Shown: piece by piece, positions 1-8,116 of the stretch | Layout of the letters: the number at the start of each line of letters is the position of its first letter | Position numbering within the stretch: the stretch's first letter is position 1 | NCBI RefSeq assembly: GCF_900113025.1 | Contig: NZ_FONT01000005.1 | Location: 186,001 to 250,000 of the forward strand | Origin: Alteribacillus iranensis | Lineage (GTDB): Bacteria; Bacillota; Bacilli; Bacillales; Marinococcaceae | Reading direction: 5' to 3' | DNA: 64,000 nucleotides | Position numbers and translations under genes: made by a program | Notes under the pieces: model-generated | The model's database searches: none | Seen by the model: the letters and a program-made list of their open reading frames with translations, nothing else | What the model was told of the DNA's origin: nothing

Positions 1-565
1 GCGTGCGAACCGTAGCTTCCTCTTCTGGACTAAATTGTTGGTAAATCGGTAAAAGCATCAATATAACAAACGGAACTTCCTTCCAGATATAAGTAAAGAT
101 AATACCAGCACTATGTTGTGATTGAATAGAGAAAGGAAAGTCAGCAATTTCATTCACCCATCCGAAATGATAAAAGAGAGAAGATAGGATGCCACTCTCT
201 GATAAAAATAAAATAATTAAATACGCGGCTACGAAATGAGGAAAAAGCATAGGAAGCCAAACAAGAGACTTCCAACGGTAATTCATAAAATACCGCTGCA
301 AGACTCTTGTGAGAAACAATCCAATGAGTAGAGAAGCGAGCGTAGATGAAATGGCTATATACATACTAAGGAACAGAGAATCCCAAAATGCTTCCTTCAT
401 TAGCAGCTCTTCGTAATATTGAACGGTCCATTTTCCTGTTTCCCACTCCCTAAAGCTTTCCGCTATCGCTTCCCATACTCCGTATCCTACTAAGAATCCG
501 ATCACTATTACACTTGGTAATAATAATAGCCAAGGTTTAATTGTTTCCGGATTGAACCACTTCAC
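1..565 (-). CDS. ABC transporter permease, YnjC-like (N-terminal part, cut by window edge)
   Basis: Inner-membrane permease of a binding-protein-dependent ABC importer. The frame opens with GTG at 563-565 and stays open to base 1, giving about 188 residues. It starts with a hydrophobic segment (KPWLLLLPSVIVIGFLVGYG) and has further membrane segments separated by short polar loops, as in BPD_transp_1 permeases. The start follows an AAAGGAG site about 10 nt away and overlaps the end of the upstream binding-protein gene by 29 nt, so the two are translationally coupled. The family call rests mainly on this pairing with a YnjB-like binding protein. The ATPase, if present, would lie to the left of the window. 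Confidence 0.75.
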   Translation of the reverse strand, partial: MKWFNPETIKPWLLLLPSVIVIGFLVGYGVWEAIAESFREWETGKWTVQYYEELLMKEAFWDSLFLSMYIAISSTLASLLIGLFLTRVLQRYFMNYRWKSLVWLPMLFPHFVAAYLIILFLSESGILSSLFYHFGWVNEIADFPFSIQSQHSAGIIFTYIWKEVPFVILMLLPIYQQFSPEEEATVRT

Positions 566-1817
566 TTATCCAATACTCCTTTATCCATTCGGTATACTCT
601 GGATCCATTTCATTTAGAAAAGAATCCTGCAGTTCGTCGGCAGACAACACACTTTCCCCACGTTCTATATCCTTCAGCTTCTCTTGATAAGAATCAGGCA
701 GCTTATTTATATCGAGAACGGTGTTATCTCCCCATACGGAAGGTTCAAGCTTTTTTAACTGAGCTTCAGGAGACAAAAGTTCATTAATGGTGACTAATGC
801 ACCTGCTGTATTCGTACTGTTAAAAGGAATGGATAGAAAGTGTAAATTCCCAATAGAACCCGGCTCCATTACAAAACTTCTTGTCGTTTCCGGGAACGTA
901 CCATCAGCTATTAACCGCTCTGCTCTCCCTTCATTATACCCCATTGTAAATAACACTTCCCCCTGGCTGTATAAATGGTCCAGATCGGAAAGAGTAGACG
1001 GATACGTTTCACCTTCTCTCCATAAATGAGGTTGTAATTCATTGAGGTAACCCCAAATCTCATCTGAATGCTGCTGCAATAAAGACGGGTTATATTCTTT
1101 CCCATCTAAAGCTTCTATTCCTATTTTGTCATAAAGAACATGTTTCAAGAATCCACTCCCGCTAAAATCTTGAGCTTCCGGGTATGTAAATGTGCCGGGA
1201 TTCTTTTTCACCCATTCGGCTAAATCTGCAAAACTTGCCGGCGGTTCTTCCACTTTAGCAGAATCATATAAAAATACATATTGGACTTTCCCCCAAGGAG
1301 CTTCCATCCCCTCTATAGTAGTCCCAAAATCATATTGCTGCTCTGAATTTTCTTTATTTACATATTGCTGGTAGTTTGGCAAATAATCCGTAAATGACCC
1401 CCAGAGTAAATCATTTTCCTTCGCATTTTTAAAATTTTCCCCGTTTATCCAAACGACATCAATAGAGCCATCTTCTTTCCCGGCTCTTTTTTCCGTCTGT
1501 AACTTTTGAAGGATCTCTGTTATATCCATCGGATGCCTTGTAAGTGTTATATTGTATCTCTCTTGCAGCCGGGGTGCTACCCAATCATCAATATAATGAT
1601 TAATTCCTTCATCGCCCCCCCACATATAAAAGTGGACTTCACTGCCTTCTGCTTCTGCCAATGTATCTTCCCATGATTGGTTTAAGATACTTTCAGAAGT
1701 ATTTTCACTTTGTTCTTCTAATTCTTCCTTGTCATCAGTTGAACAGCCAACAAGAAAGAATAAGAGGCACAACACGGCTACACAGCTCTTAGCTGATATT
1801 TCTTGGATTCTACTCAT
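537..1817 (-). CDS. ABC transporter substrate-binding lipoprotein, YnjB-like
   Basis: Extracytoplasmic solute receptor tethered by lipid. The N-terminus is a lipoprotein signal peptide with a lipobox ending FFLVGC (Cys at about residue 25), followed by an acidic linker and a periplasmic-binding fold. Motifs typical of the YnjB group (COG4134) are visible: YMWGGDEGIN near the start of the mature protein, DVVWINGENF in the middle, and an EAPWGKVQYV stretch. At 426 residues it has the usual family length. It is followed by the permease gene with a 29-nt overlap and preceded by membrane and redox-type genes of the same operon. The substrate of YnjBCD systems is not known to me. A selenium or sulfur compound is conceivable because of the neighbouring selenoprotein, but that is inference. 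Confidence 0.85.
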   Translation of the reverse strand: MSRIQEISAKSCVAVLCLLFFLVGCSTDDKEELEEQSENTSESILNQSWEDTLAEAEGSEVHFYMWGGDEGINHYIDDWVAPRLQERYNITLTRHPMDITEILQKLQTEKRAGKEDGSIDVVWINGENFKNAKENDLLWGSFTDYLPNYQQYVNKENSEQQYDFGTTIEGMEAPWGKVQYVFLYDSAKVEEPPASFADLAEWVKKNPGTFTYPEAQDFSGSGFLKHVLYDKIGIEALDGKEYNPSLLQQHSDEIWGYLNELQPHLWREGETYPSTLSDLDHLYSQGEVLFTMGYNEGRAERLIADGTFPETTRSFVMEPGSIGNLHFLSIPFNSTNTAGALVTINELLSPEAQLKKLEPSVWGDNTVLDINKLPDSYQEKLKDIERGESVLSADELQDSFLNEMDPEYTEWIKEYWISEVVQSGNN

Positions 1818-1830
1818 ATTTCTCCCCCAT

Positions 1831-2049
1831 TTATAACGAGCAATTAGCCCGGCATTCGAAATATCCCTCCCATTGACCTAAGAAAAAGTAAACCGCCCAA
1901 GTGATACCCTGCACACATAAGAACGGGAGTATGTCCACGGAAACCATCCAGGCAATAACACTAAATAGAATAATAAAAAGAAGCAGCGCCCAACGGATAT
2001 GCCATAAAATCCGTTGTAAAAGCGCTCCTGTCTTCGCGTTCACTCTCAT
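1831..2049 (-). CDS. small membrane protein, hypothetical
   Basis: A 72-residue protein with two hydrophobic stretches (about residues 17-36 and 41-58) and a basic N-terminus, so probably two membrane spans. An AAAGGAG ribosome site sits 6 nt before the ATG. It lies 13 nt upstream of the binding-protein gene and 21 nt after the VTT gene, inside the same minus-strand operon. I do not recognise the family. Its position suggests it accompanies the transporter or the VTT protein, but nothing in the sequence gives a function. Confidence 0.7.
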   Translation of the reverse strand: MRVNAKTGALLQRILWHIRWALLLFIILFSVIAWMVSVDILPFLCVQGITWAVYFFLGQWEGYFECRANCSL

Positions 2050-2070
2050 ATTCGTCTCCTTTATTCTAAC

Positions 2071-3228
2071 CTAAGCTTTCTTTTCTCCTAATAATTTCGG
2101 GCCTATAATGCTTCCAAGGACAGCTATTGCAATAACGACAGTAAATACAAAAAAGAGTATTTGTACACTTCCGGAAGCTGTTTCTCCTAAATAAGAATAC
2201 AATAAAGTTGCCGGAAGCTGGCCAAGTCCTGTGGCCCAGAAAAAATGACTGAACTTAATAGCTGTAACACCAGAGGCATAGCTTACCAAATCGAAAGAAA
2301 CAATAGGAACGAGGCGTGCAATAAATACGGAATGCTTTCCGTACTTCTCGAAAAATCTATCCCACCAGTTCAACGCACGTTTGCTTACCATTTTCTCCAC
2401 GAGCGGACGCCCAAAAAACTTGGCGATGAAAAAACATAGGACAGCACCAGCCATTGCACTCGTCCAAGATAGAACAGCTCCCCAAAACCACCCAAACAAT
2501 AATCCATTGGCAAATGTGATAACAAAGGCAGGTAGAGGAGCGGCTACAGATTGAAAAATCATCAAGAGGCCGGATACAACAGCAGCAAGCGGACCAAAGG
2601 ATAATAAATAATCACGAAACGCTTCTACATCCGCTTCCATTAATGCACTTGCAGCACGATTAGCGCTTGCCTGCATCTCGCTTTGACCTAAATAAACGAA
2701 TAACAATAGGGCACTTAATATAAAAAAGACAGATATTCCGTAACGGGACGATCTACTAAAAGAACTCCACGCCATCCTCGGCGAGCTCTTTTTGAAGTCA
2801 AGCGGGTATCTTGCAGCTCCGTAGAGTGAAAGCAGGCCAATGAGCACCCAAACAAGAATCAGAATGTTCATTTGAGGAAGAGTCAGCATGGAGTCTAGCA
2901 TTAACCCTTTTCTCGTTACGTACGCCGGCATCACGAATAAAGAACTTTTAATAGCTGTAAGTATAATAATAACCGCTGCACTAAGAGGCAGTATTACTCT
3001 CATAAAGAGCGGCCGAGTCCAAATGATAAAATGACTCGCACTCATAAATAGGGCAACAAAGTAAAACCAAACACCTGTTAACATCATGACCAAGATGAAA
3101 TACTCACTATCGAATCTCATATCAAGCCATTTGTTTTGTATCAACAATAAAGAAACCGCTAGACCAATTACATAAAAAAGAAAAAGGGAGGCGAGAAAAT
3201 GCCCGCCAAACTTCACTATTCCTTTCAT
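2071..3228 (-). CDS. TVP38/TMEM64 (VTT-domain) membrane protein, YdjX/YdjZ-like
   Basis: Polytopic membrane protein of 385 residues. The C-terminal half (about 215-360) carries the VTT/SNARE-associated signature: a FANGLLFGWFWG stretch, then SAMAGAVLCFFIAKFFGR, and an RLVPIVSFDLVSYASG loop. This fold is shared by the DedA and TVP38 families, some of which move lipids or ions. About 200 N-terminal residues add several further membrane segments, making it longer than E. coli YdjX/YdjZ (about 235 residues). It lies 17 nt after the YdjY-like gene, reproducing the E. coli ydjX-ydjY-ydjZ neighbourhood. Transported compound unknown. Confidence 0.85.
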   Translation of the reverse strand: MKGIVKFGGHFLASLFLFYVIGLAVSLLLIQNKWLDMRFDSEYFILVMMLTGVWFYFVALFMSASHFIIWTRPLFMRVILPLSAAVIIILTAIKSSLFVMPAYVTRKGLMLDSMLTLPQMNILILVWVLIGLLSLYGAARYPLDFKKSSPRMAWSSFSRSSRYGISVFFILSALLLFVYLGQSEMQASANRAASALMEADVEAFRDYLLSFGPLAAVVSGLLMIFQSVAAPLPAFVITFANGLLFGWFWGAVLSWTSAMAGAVLCFFIAKFFGRPLVEKMVSKRALNWWDRFFEKYGKHSVFIARLVPIVSFDLVSYASGVTAIKFSHFFWATGLGQLPATLLYSYLGETASGSVQILFFVFTVVIAIAVLGSIIGPKLLGEKKA

Positions 3229-3245
3229 TTTCTCTCAACCCTTCC

Positions 3246-3944
3246 TTACTTATCAAACGAATAAGTTACGACAACCGGTTCTCCATCTTCCGGTAAAATA
3301 TCTGGATTACCATGGAACTCTGCTTCCCCATCATCAAACGTACCTACAGGTTGAGCGGAGTTGCTTATCACTCCCACGGGACAGCTATCAAAACACATAA
3401 AGCAACCCGTCATGTTTTCCTTCGCATTATCGTAATTACCACCATAGCGGTAAGCAATTTCCCTACCCGTGGAGTCTACCATTACTTCGTTCACATCATA
3501 TTCTTTTTCTGCACCTTCCCAGGAAATAGTCACGTTCACTGGGTCCCCTTGAATCACTTTTCCTTCTTCGGTTTCTTCAAAACCGTCATCGGAGTCCTCT
3601 CCTTTAGCCGTTGCCGGTTCCCCGCCGATCGTTTCCAATGCTTCATAGAATGATAGCGGGTTTGCATAGGATTTAAAAACGGCTTCATCTCCATAATTGC
3701 CTTCCACCCAATTTAACCCATGTCTCGTCGGTTCACTCAAATACTTCCCGTTTACAGTAGCGTATACTTTCACCGTGTTGTTCTCTTCATCTATATATAT
3801 ACCTTTTTCCTCTCCAAGTTCATCTTCACTGGAGGCGTAAGCTGCATCTAAATTATCTTCGTCTATCTCCGCATTAGAGGAACATGCTGCTAAACCAAGT
3901 AAAAGTAAGGCAACAGAAATATACAATATGAATAATCTTTTCAT
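3246..3944 (-). CDS. YdjY-like lipoprotein with a CxxCxxxCP motif
   Basis: Lipoprotein with signal peptide and lipobox LLLGLAAC right after the chosen ATG at 3942-3944. An upstream in-frame ATG (3983) would add 13 residues before the signal peptide and overlap the previous gene, so the internal ATG with AAAGGA about 12 nt upstream is preferred. The exported domain resembles the YdjY family. Near the C-terminus it carries GCFMCFDSCPVGV, a CxxCxxxCP cysteine set of the sort that holds an iron-sulfur centre or does thiol chemistry. It sits directly downstream of the GrdB-like selenoprotein and upstream of the VTT gene. I infer a redox role on the outer face of the membrane. Metal content is not shown by the sequence. 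Confidence 0.8.
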   Translation of the reverse strand: MKRLFILYISVALLLLGLAACSSNAEIDEDNLDAAYASSEDELGEEKGIYIDEENNTVKVYATVNGKYLSEPTRHGLNWVEGNYGDEAVFKSYANPLSFYEALETIGGEPATAKGEDSDDGFEETEEGKVIQGDPVNVTISWEGAEKEYDVNEVMVDSTGREIAYRYGGNYDNAKENMTGCFMCFDSCPVGVISNSAQPVGTFDDGEAEFHGNPDILPEDGEPVVVTYSFDK

Positions 3945-3967
3945 TCTAGAAACAATCCTTTCAATAT

Positions 3968-4705
3968 TTATGATTTTTTCCACCGATATGGAAGTTTTTG
4001 GATCGTCCTCGGTTGTTGAACCGTCTCTACCGTTTCTAACATATCGAGTACAATTCTCTTTTGGAGCTCTTTTTGGCCCGCAGCCCCAAAGCTTCTTCCC
4101 AGGGGAAATCGAAGGTGCAACGCTCTAGGCACACCAACTTTTTCAGTCAAATCGGATAAATGTGTGATCGACGCGGTGGCAATTCCTGCTTTTTCCACTT
4201 CCTGCTGTATCAACCCCACGGATTGATGACATATATATCAGCCGGGAGAAAGGAGCAGAATGTTGACGTTCTCCTTTTCCAAGAGCTTGATAATTTTTGG
4301 CACAGAGTTATCAATAAGAGCTTGGGTATTCGGAATATAACCCATCATTCCAATATGCATGCTTGATAAACCGCCGATTTCTCCTTCTGCTTCTAAATCC
4401 TTTAGTTGCTCCAGTGGAAAAACACAGCTAATATCTTTCTTTGCATCGCTCGTGTCATAATGGGTGTGACTGATCATGAGATCTGTCTGCTTAGCGTTAT
4501 TTGGGATATAGCGAAGACTATAATCTCCCTCTTCCACCTGAAAAATTGGATCTGACTTTAAATGAACGCCGGCTGTTGTTAAAAATGCTACTTTCCATTG
4601 GTTCCTCTCTTTTTTAGGAATCGACAATTCCACAGGCCCATCGTTTTTTTCAATCATTCCTTTTGCTTTTTGTTTAAAAAATTCATGGCGCAGTCTTTTC
4701 CGCAC
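3968..4705 (-). CDS. GrdB/PrdB-like (glycine/sarcosine/betaine reductase B family) selenoprotein with in-frame UGA
   Basis: The frame reads from a GTG at 4703-4705 through an in-frame TGA at 4238-4240 to the stop at 3968, giving 245 residues with selenocysteine at 156. Before the TGA the protein shows family motifs (SHTHYDTSD, VFPLEQLKDL, MMGYIPNT, NILLLSPG). After it the same frame continues UYICHQSVGLIQQEVEKAG and then FPLGRSFG, again as in the family, where this site is Cys or Sec followed by xxC. A bSECIS-like hairpin starts 10 nt after the UGA. The start has a GGGGGGAG site and overlaps the flippase gene by 23 nt. A conventional caller would split it into 3968-4219 and a part ending at 4238. 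The alternative is a nonsense-mutated pseudogene, but conserved coding on both sides argues against that. The reaction is unknown; members outside clostridial reductases are poorly characterised. Confidence 0.78.
4209..4240 (-). promoter_or_regulatory. UGA codon and bacterial SECIS-like hairpin
   Basis: On the minus-strand mRNA the UGA (4240-4238) is followed by 10 nt, then AUCAAUCC (4227-4220), loop GUG (4219-4217), and GGGUUGAU (4216-4209). All eight pairs form, one of them U-G. A stem starting about 10-11 nt after the UGA with G in the first loop positions is the layout of known bacterial SECIS elements such as that of E. coli fdhF. The bulged U of fdhF is not seen. The element lies inside the coding sequence, as bacterial SECIS elements do. 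Confidence 0.65.
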
Positions 4706-5657
4706 TTCCCCTCTCCCCCCTTTCCAGGAGGTAAAAGACCCCTCCAATTGAAGTGGCAGCCAGAACAATGACAAAGAATAGAAGAGAAACCGCAACAGAA
4801 ACCGATTGCTCTACGCCAATTAACATAAATAAATAAGCGTAAGATCCTTCGCGTATCCCAAGGCCATTAATCGATACTGGTATCATTGTTAAGGCAGATA
4901 TTAATGAAACAAAACCGAGCTGCGTGATAAATGGGATGGAAACACCCATTGATCGATATAATAAATCGGTAACCCACACGAAACACACTTGAAAAACTAT
5001 AGAAAAGCATAAAAGTTCCAAGAACAAGCGAAGTTTTTTATAAGAATGAATGGTGTCATAAAACTTAGCTGTTTTCTCTCCAAAGCGCTTTTTCATGAGC
5101 AATGTAAAGCGGTAGTTAAATAATAGATTATACGCGATGACACACATAGCAAATACCATCACCATTTCAAACAGAAAGCTACCACTTCGATTAGCAGACA
5201 AAAGCCCCACCATCATAACGAGAAACAACGCAATACCGGCAAATACTCTCTCTGTCACGACAGAAGCGACTGCTCTCGCGCCTCCAATTTTTTTCCCCGC
5301 GTAATACATTCTCGCCCCATCTCCCCCCAAACTCCCTGGGAGAAAATTATTAAAGAAAAAACCTATATAATACCACCGTAAACATTGGAAGAAGCGTACG
5401 TTATCTTCCTGTCGGCAAAGAATATACCACTTGTAACCGCTAATCCAAATACAGAGATGCACAGCCAAAAAAGCGGACAACATATAGCCAAAGTGAGCGC
5501 GGGCCACGTAGTTCGTAAACTCGCTCCAGTCTATATAGAATGCTAAAAAAATCAATGCCCCGCCTGATATGAGCAAGCGAACAAGGAATGACAAGACTTG
5601 CCTCCAATTACTATTGTTTCTGATTGTTGTTCTATGGTTCACTTCTTGTTCGAGCAT
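4683..5657 (-). CDS. flippase-like membrane protein (LPG synthase transmembrane/UPF0104 family)
   Basis: Integral membrane protein of 324 residues with about eight hydrophobic segments. The family signature is visible: WYYIGFFFNNFLPGSLGGDG around residue 95-115 and SINGLGIREGSYAY near residue 260. These match the UPF0104/AglD-type domain also found at the N-terminus of lysylphosphatidylglycerol synthase. The soluble transferase domain of MprF is absent. It is the first gene of the minus-strand operon, with an ATG preceded by GGAG and AAGGGG sequences. Its stop overlaps the selenoprotein start by 23 nt. Such proteins are thought to move lipid-linked substrates. Its job in this operon is unknown. 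Confidence 0.8.
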   Translation of the reverse strand: MLEQEVNHRTTIRNNSNWRQVLSFLVRLLISGGALIFLAFYIDWSEFTNYVARAHFGYMLSAFLAVHLCIWISGYKWYILCRQEDNVRFFQCLRWYYIGFFFNNFLPGSLGGDGARMYYAGKKIGGARAVASVVTERVFAGIALFLVMMVGLLSANRSGSFLFEMVMVFAMCVIAYNLLFNYRFTLLMKKRFGEKTAKFYDTIHSYKKLRLFLELLCFSIVFQVCFVWVTDLLYRSMGVSIPFITQLGFVSLISALTMIPVSINGLGIREGSYAYLFMLIGVEQSVSVAVSLLFFVIVLAATSIGGVFYLLERGERGSAEKTAP

Positions 5658-5697
5658 GTTGTAACCCCTTAACTCCTATGATAAGTCGTTCTCTCTA

Positions 5698-5725
5698 TTA
5701 TTATGACAAAAGGTTATAGGTGCAA
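5698..5725 (-). promoter_or_regulatory. candidate sigma-A promoter of the ydj/ynj-like operon
   Basis: Reading the minus strand, TTGCAC (5725-5720), a 16-nt spacer and TAATAA (5703-5698) lie about 40 nt before the flippase start. The match is moderate and no operator-like repeat is seen next to it. Confidence 0.35.
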
Positions 5726-5858
5726 TAATAAATGATCATATAGAGGGTATCACGATTCTGTCACAACCACAAAGGAAAATGCTCACATAGAAATGCTCCC
5801 TATGGATTAGATACATGACAACAAGGGTATAGAAGTCATACATTGAAAGAGGAGGTAC

Positions 5859-6722
5859 ATGATGAACCAGATAAAAAAATATATAAAAGACTTAGTAGCT
5901 GAATTTCAAAAAGACAATGTTCCCTTGCTGGCTGCGGCTCAAGCTTATTATTATTTGTTGTCCATTGTCCCATTGTTAATTGTGTGCTTCTCTCTCATTC
6001 CGTATTTAAATATAAGTTCAGAAGAAGCAATGAGTTTTATTGAAACGATGATGCCAGGTGAAATGGCTACTATATTCGAGGATAATATCGTCAGTCTGGT
6101 TGAGACACCGAAAGGCGGATTACTAACTGTGGGCATTATTGGTACGCTATGGTCCGCTTCAAACGGTATCAACGCATTTATCAAAGCATCAAACGAAGCC
6201 TATGAGGTCGAAGAGACAAGATCATTCATTAAAGCACGTCTGCTCGCCTTAGGTTTAACCTTAGGACTTATCGTCTCCGTTATCATAGCGATGCTTCTAC
6301 CTGTGTTTGGTAATGTTATTTTGGAATTTGTAAGTTCATTGATTGGTCTTGGCGGATCCTCTGTTGTTTTATTTCAGGTCCTGCGCTGGGCGATAAGTAT
6401 TATCGTCTTAACGGCTTTATTGTTAATTCTTTATCGAGTCGCCCCTAACAAAAAACTACCTTTTAAGCATGTCTTGCCAGGCGCTTTAGCGGGAAGCTTG
6501 CTTTGGCAGTTAATTTCACTCGGTTTCTCATTTTACGTGAGCAATTTTGGCAGCTATTCCGCGACGTATGGGAGTCTCGGCGGTGTTATTATATTGATGA
6601 TTTGGTTTTTCTTAATTGGCATCATCTTAATGGTTGGTGCAGAAATTAACGTAGTGTATCACCGACGTAAAACAAACCGCTATGACTATGCGAGTAGCAG
6701 ATCAGGACAAATGACAACGTAA
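5859..6722 (+). CDS. YihY/virulence factor BrkB family membrane protein
   Basis: A 287-residue inner-membrane protein with about six hydrophobic segments. Family hallmarks are present: VPLLAAAQAYYYLLSIVPLL near the N-terminus, LWSASNGINAFIKASNEAYEVEETR in the second quarter (residues around 90-115), and YSATYGSLGGVIILMIWFF near the C-terminus. The start has a strong GAGGAGG site, and a second ATG follows immediately. It is transcribed alone and divergently from the ydj/ynj-like operon, and ends at a hairpin shared with the convergent germination operon. The precise role of the family is unsettled; despite older names it is not an established ribonuclease. Confidence 0.88.
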   Translation: MMNQIKKYIKDLVAEFQKDNVPLLAAAQAYYYLLSIVPLLIVCFSLIPYLNISSEEAMSFIETMMPGEMATIFEDNIVSLVETPKGGLLTVGIIGTLWSASNGINAFIKASNEAYEVEETRSFIKARLLALGLTLGLIVSVIIAMLLPVFGNVILEFVSSLIGLGGSSVVLFQVLRWAISIIVLTALLLILYRVAPNKKLPFKHVLPGALAGSLLWQLISLGFSFYVSNFGSYSATYGSLGGVIILMIWFFLIGIILMVGAEINVVYHRRKTNRYDYASSRSGQMTT

Positions 6723-6732
6723 GAAAAAAATC

Positions 6733-6765
6733 AGCCGAACGGAGATTTAATTCTCCCGTTCGGCT
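6733..6765. terminator. bidirectional intrinsic terminator between yihY-like and ger operon
   Basis: A hairpin with arms AGCCGAACGG-AGA and TCTCCCGTTCGGCT (one bulge) is followed on the minus strand by a run of seven T and on the plus strand by a weaker T-rich stretch. It overlaps the last codons of the small minus-strand gene. Confidence 0.8.
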
Positions 6766-6929
6766 CTTGTTTCCCCCATGCTTGTTTCCTCGCTTCTTTT
6801 CCATGGCGGATCCCCAAAGTCATGAAGTTTTTTATTTATTTTAAATACCGCATACGGAACGGCAAAAGCAAGAAACGTACAGAATAGACGCAGCCAATCT
6901 GTCAGACTGTTGATCAAAGTTTCTCCCAT
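6747..6929 (-). CDS. small protein at the end of the germination operon
   Basis: Sixty residues: a hydrophobic segment at about 11-30 (LRLFCTFLAFAVPYAVF) and a basic/polar tail. The AGGAGG site 6 nt before the ATG is among the best in the region, and the gene starts 14 nt after the gerC-like stop, so it is very likely translated. Some gerA-type operons carry a small D gene for a roughly 70-80 residue membrane protein that modulates the receptor. This one has the right place and size but only one clear membrane segment, so that comparison is an inference. Confidence 0.65.
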   Translation of the reverse strand: MGETLINSLTDWLRLFCTFLAFAVPYAVFKINKKLHDFGDPPWKRSEETSMGETRAEREN

Positions 6930-6943
6930 TTTCCGACCTCCTA

Positions 6944-8116
6944 TTAATCATATTGGTAAGTTTCAGAAGTACCGGTTGATTTAACACTGACATCAACGTT
7001 AATAGTAAAATCAGCTTGAGAGAATAACTGTTTTCCGTCCGTCCAATTCCCTTCGAGTCGCTCCCACTCCTTGTAATGATGATATCTAAGTTTGTCATCA
7101 ATCTGAAAAATATCCGAGTGCAACTCATTCTGCGCTTTACTAATCGTTCGTTCGATACGACTCTTCACTTGATCTTCCACCGCTTTCTCTATATCCCGGA
7201 GGCCTTTATGATCAATTTGTTCTTCCGTACCAAACACCTCTGTAATATGGCCTCCAGAGGTAATATCTACAGTGACATCGATGTTTTCTATATCTTTCGG
7301 ATTTACTTTGATATTACTTTTGGTATAATCAAGCGCGTATGCAAATATGTGATCCTCTACTTTCACTTCAATCATCCCGGCATCCGTGTCTCCCTTTACT
7401 ATATTTAACCCAAGGACCTCTTCCTTCGATAGCTCCCCCGATGTCGTAGTTCCTCCTCCATGAACCACAATTCCGCCTTCATAATTAATTCGATCTTTTT
7501 TTGCAGTGAACAAGGGTAGAATATAGTCATTTTTTGCTAATACGTACTCGTGAATCTCCCCTACACGGTTTACCTTCATGATACCTGTTTTATCTTCACT
7601 GTTTTCTAACAGCAAGTCGACGTACATCGACGGCAATGGTTCTTCTTCCGCCTCTATTTCTAATATTTTTTTTGCTTCCCCTTTTGCAATAAGTACTTTT
7701 ATGCCACGCCGCATCTCTTGGTTCCGTATAAATATATCAAGCACACTGCTAAAGAGATGGGGTGTTTCTAAAACCTTGTCCGAGATAACAAGCACTTTTA
7801 AATGCTCGTAAAAAGGTAGTTTTCTTGTCACAGTAGCCATACGCTGATCAATGGTATATAGAGAAGTCCCTGTGTCAGTAATATTCATATAGGGTTTTTT
7901 ATCCCCTCCTCCTTGCTGAGAAGGAGCGCCAACCCCCGCCGGTACGACGAACTGATTTGTCAACATCATAACGGGATCTCCATTCTCGTTTTCTCCCGCC
8001 ACATCGACGGCTGTGCCAATCACAAACCCTCGTTCCTCGATGGCAACTTCATCCCAACATCCCGCAAGAACGCTCAGTAGTATAATCATGATCAAATAAG
8101 TTCTATACTTACCCAC
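6944..8116 (-). CDS. spore germination lipoprotein, Ger(x)C family
   Basis: C subunit of a nutrient germinant receptor in the spore inner membrane. It has a signal peptide with lipobox SVLAGC and the family opening CWDEVAIEERGFVIGTAVD, followed by a long soluble region with repeated alpha/beta elements. At 390 residues it has the usual length. Its ATG overlaps the gerB-like stop by 8 nt. The lipid-anchored C protein is needed for function of A and B in characterised receptors. The germinant cannot be predicted from sequence. Confidence 0.95.
   Translation of the reverse strand: MGKYRTYLIMIILLSVLAGCWDEVAIEERGFVIGTAVDVAGENENGDPVMMLTNQFVVPAGVGAPSQQGGGDKKPYMNITDTGTSLYTIDQRMATVTRKLPFYEHLKVLVISDKVLETPHLFSSVLDIFIRNQEMRRGIKVLIAKGEAKKILEIEAEEEPLPSMYVDLLLENSEDKTGIMKVNRVGEIHEYVLAKNDYILPLFTAKKDRINYEGGIVVHGGGTTTSGELSKEEVLGLNIVKGDTDAGMIEVKVEDHIFAYALDYTKSNIKVNPKDIENIDVTVDITSGGHITEVFGTEEQIDHKGLRDIEKAVEDQVKSRIERTISKAQNELHSDIFQIDDKLRYHHYKEWERLEGNWTDGKQLFSQADFTINVDVSVKSTGTSETYQYD

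Noticed and set aside
3968-4219. Separate gene beginning at the GTG of 4219 encoding the C-terminal half of the GrdB-like protein
   Set aside because: No ribosome site, and the GTG is the loop of the SECIS-like hairpin. The frame is continuous with the upstream half through UGA, and the family needs both halves.
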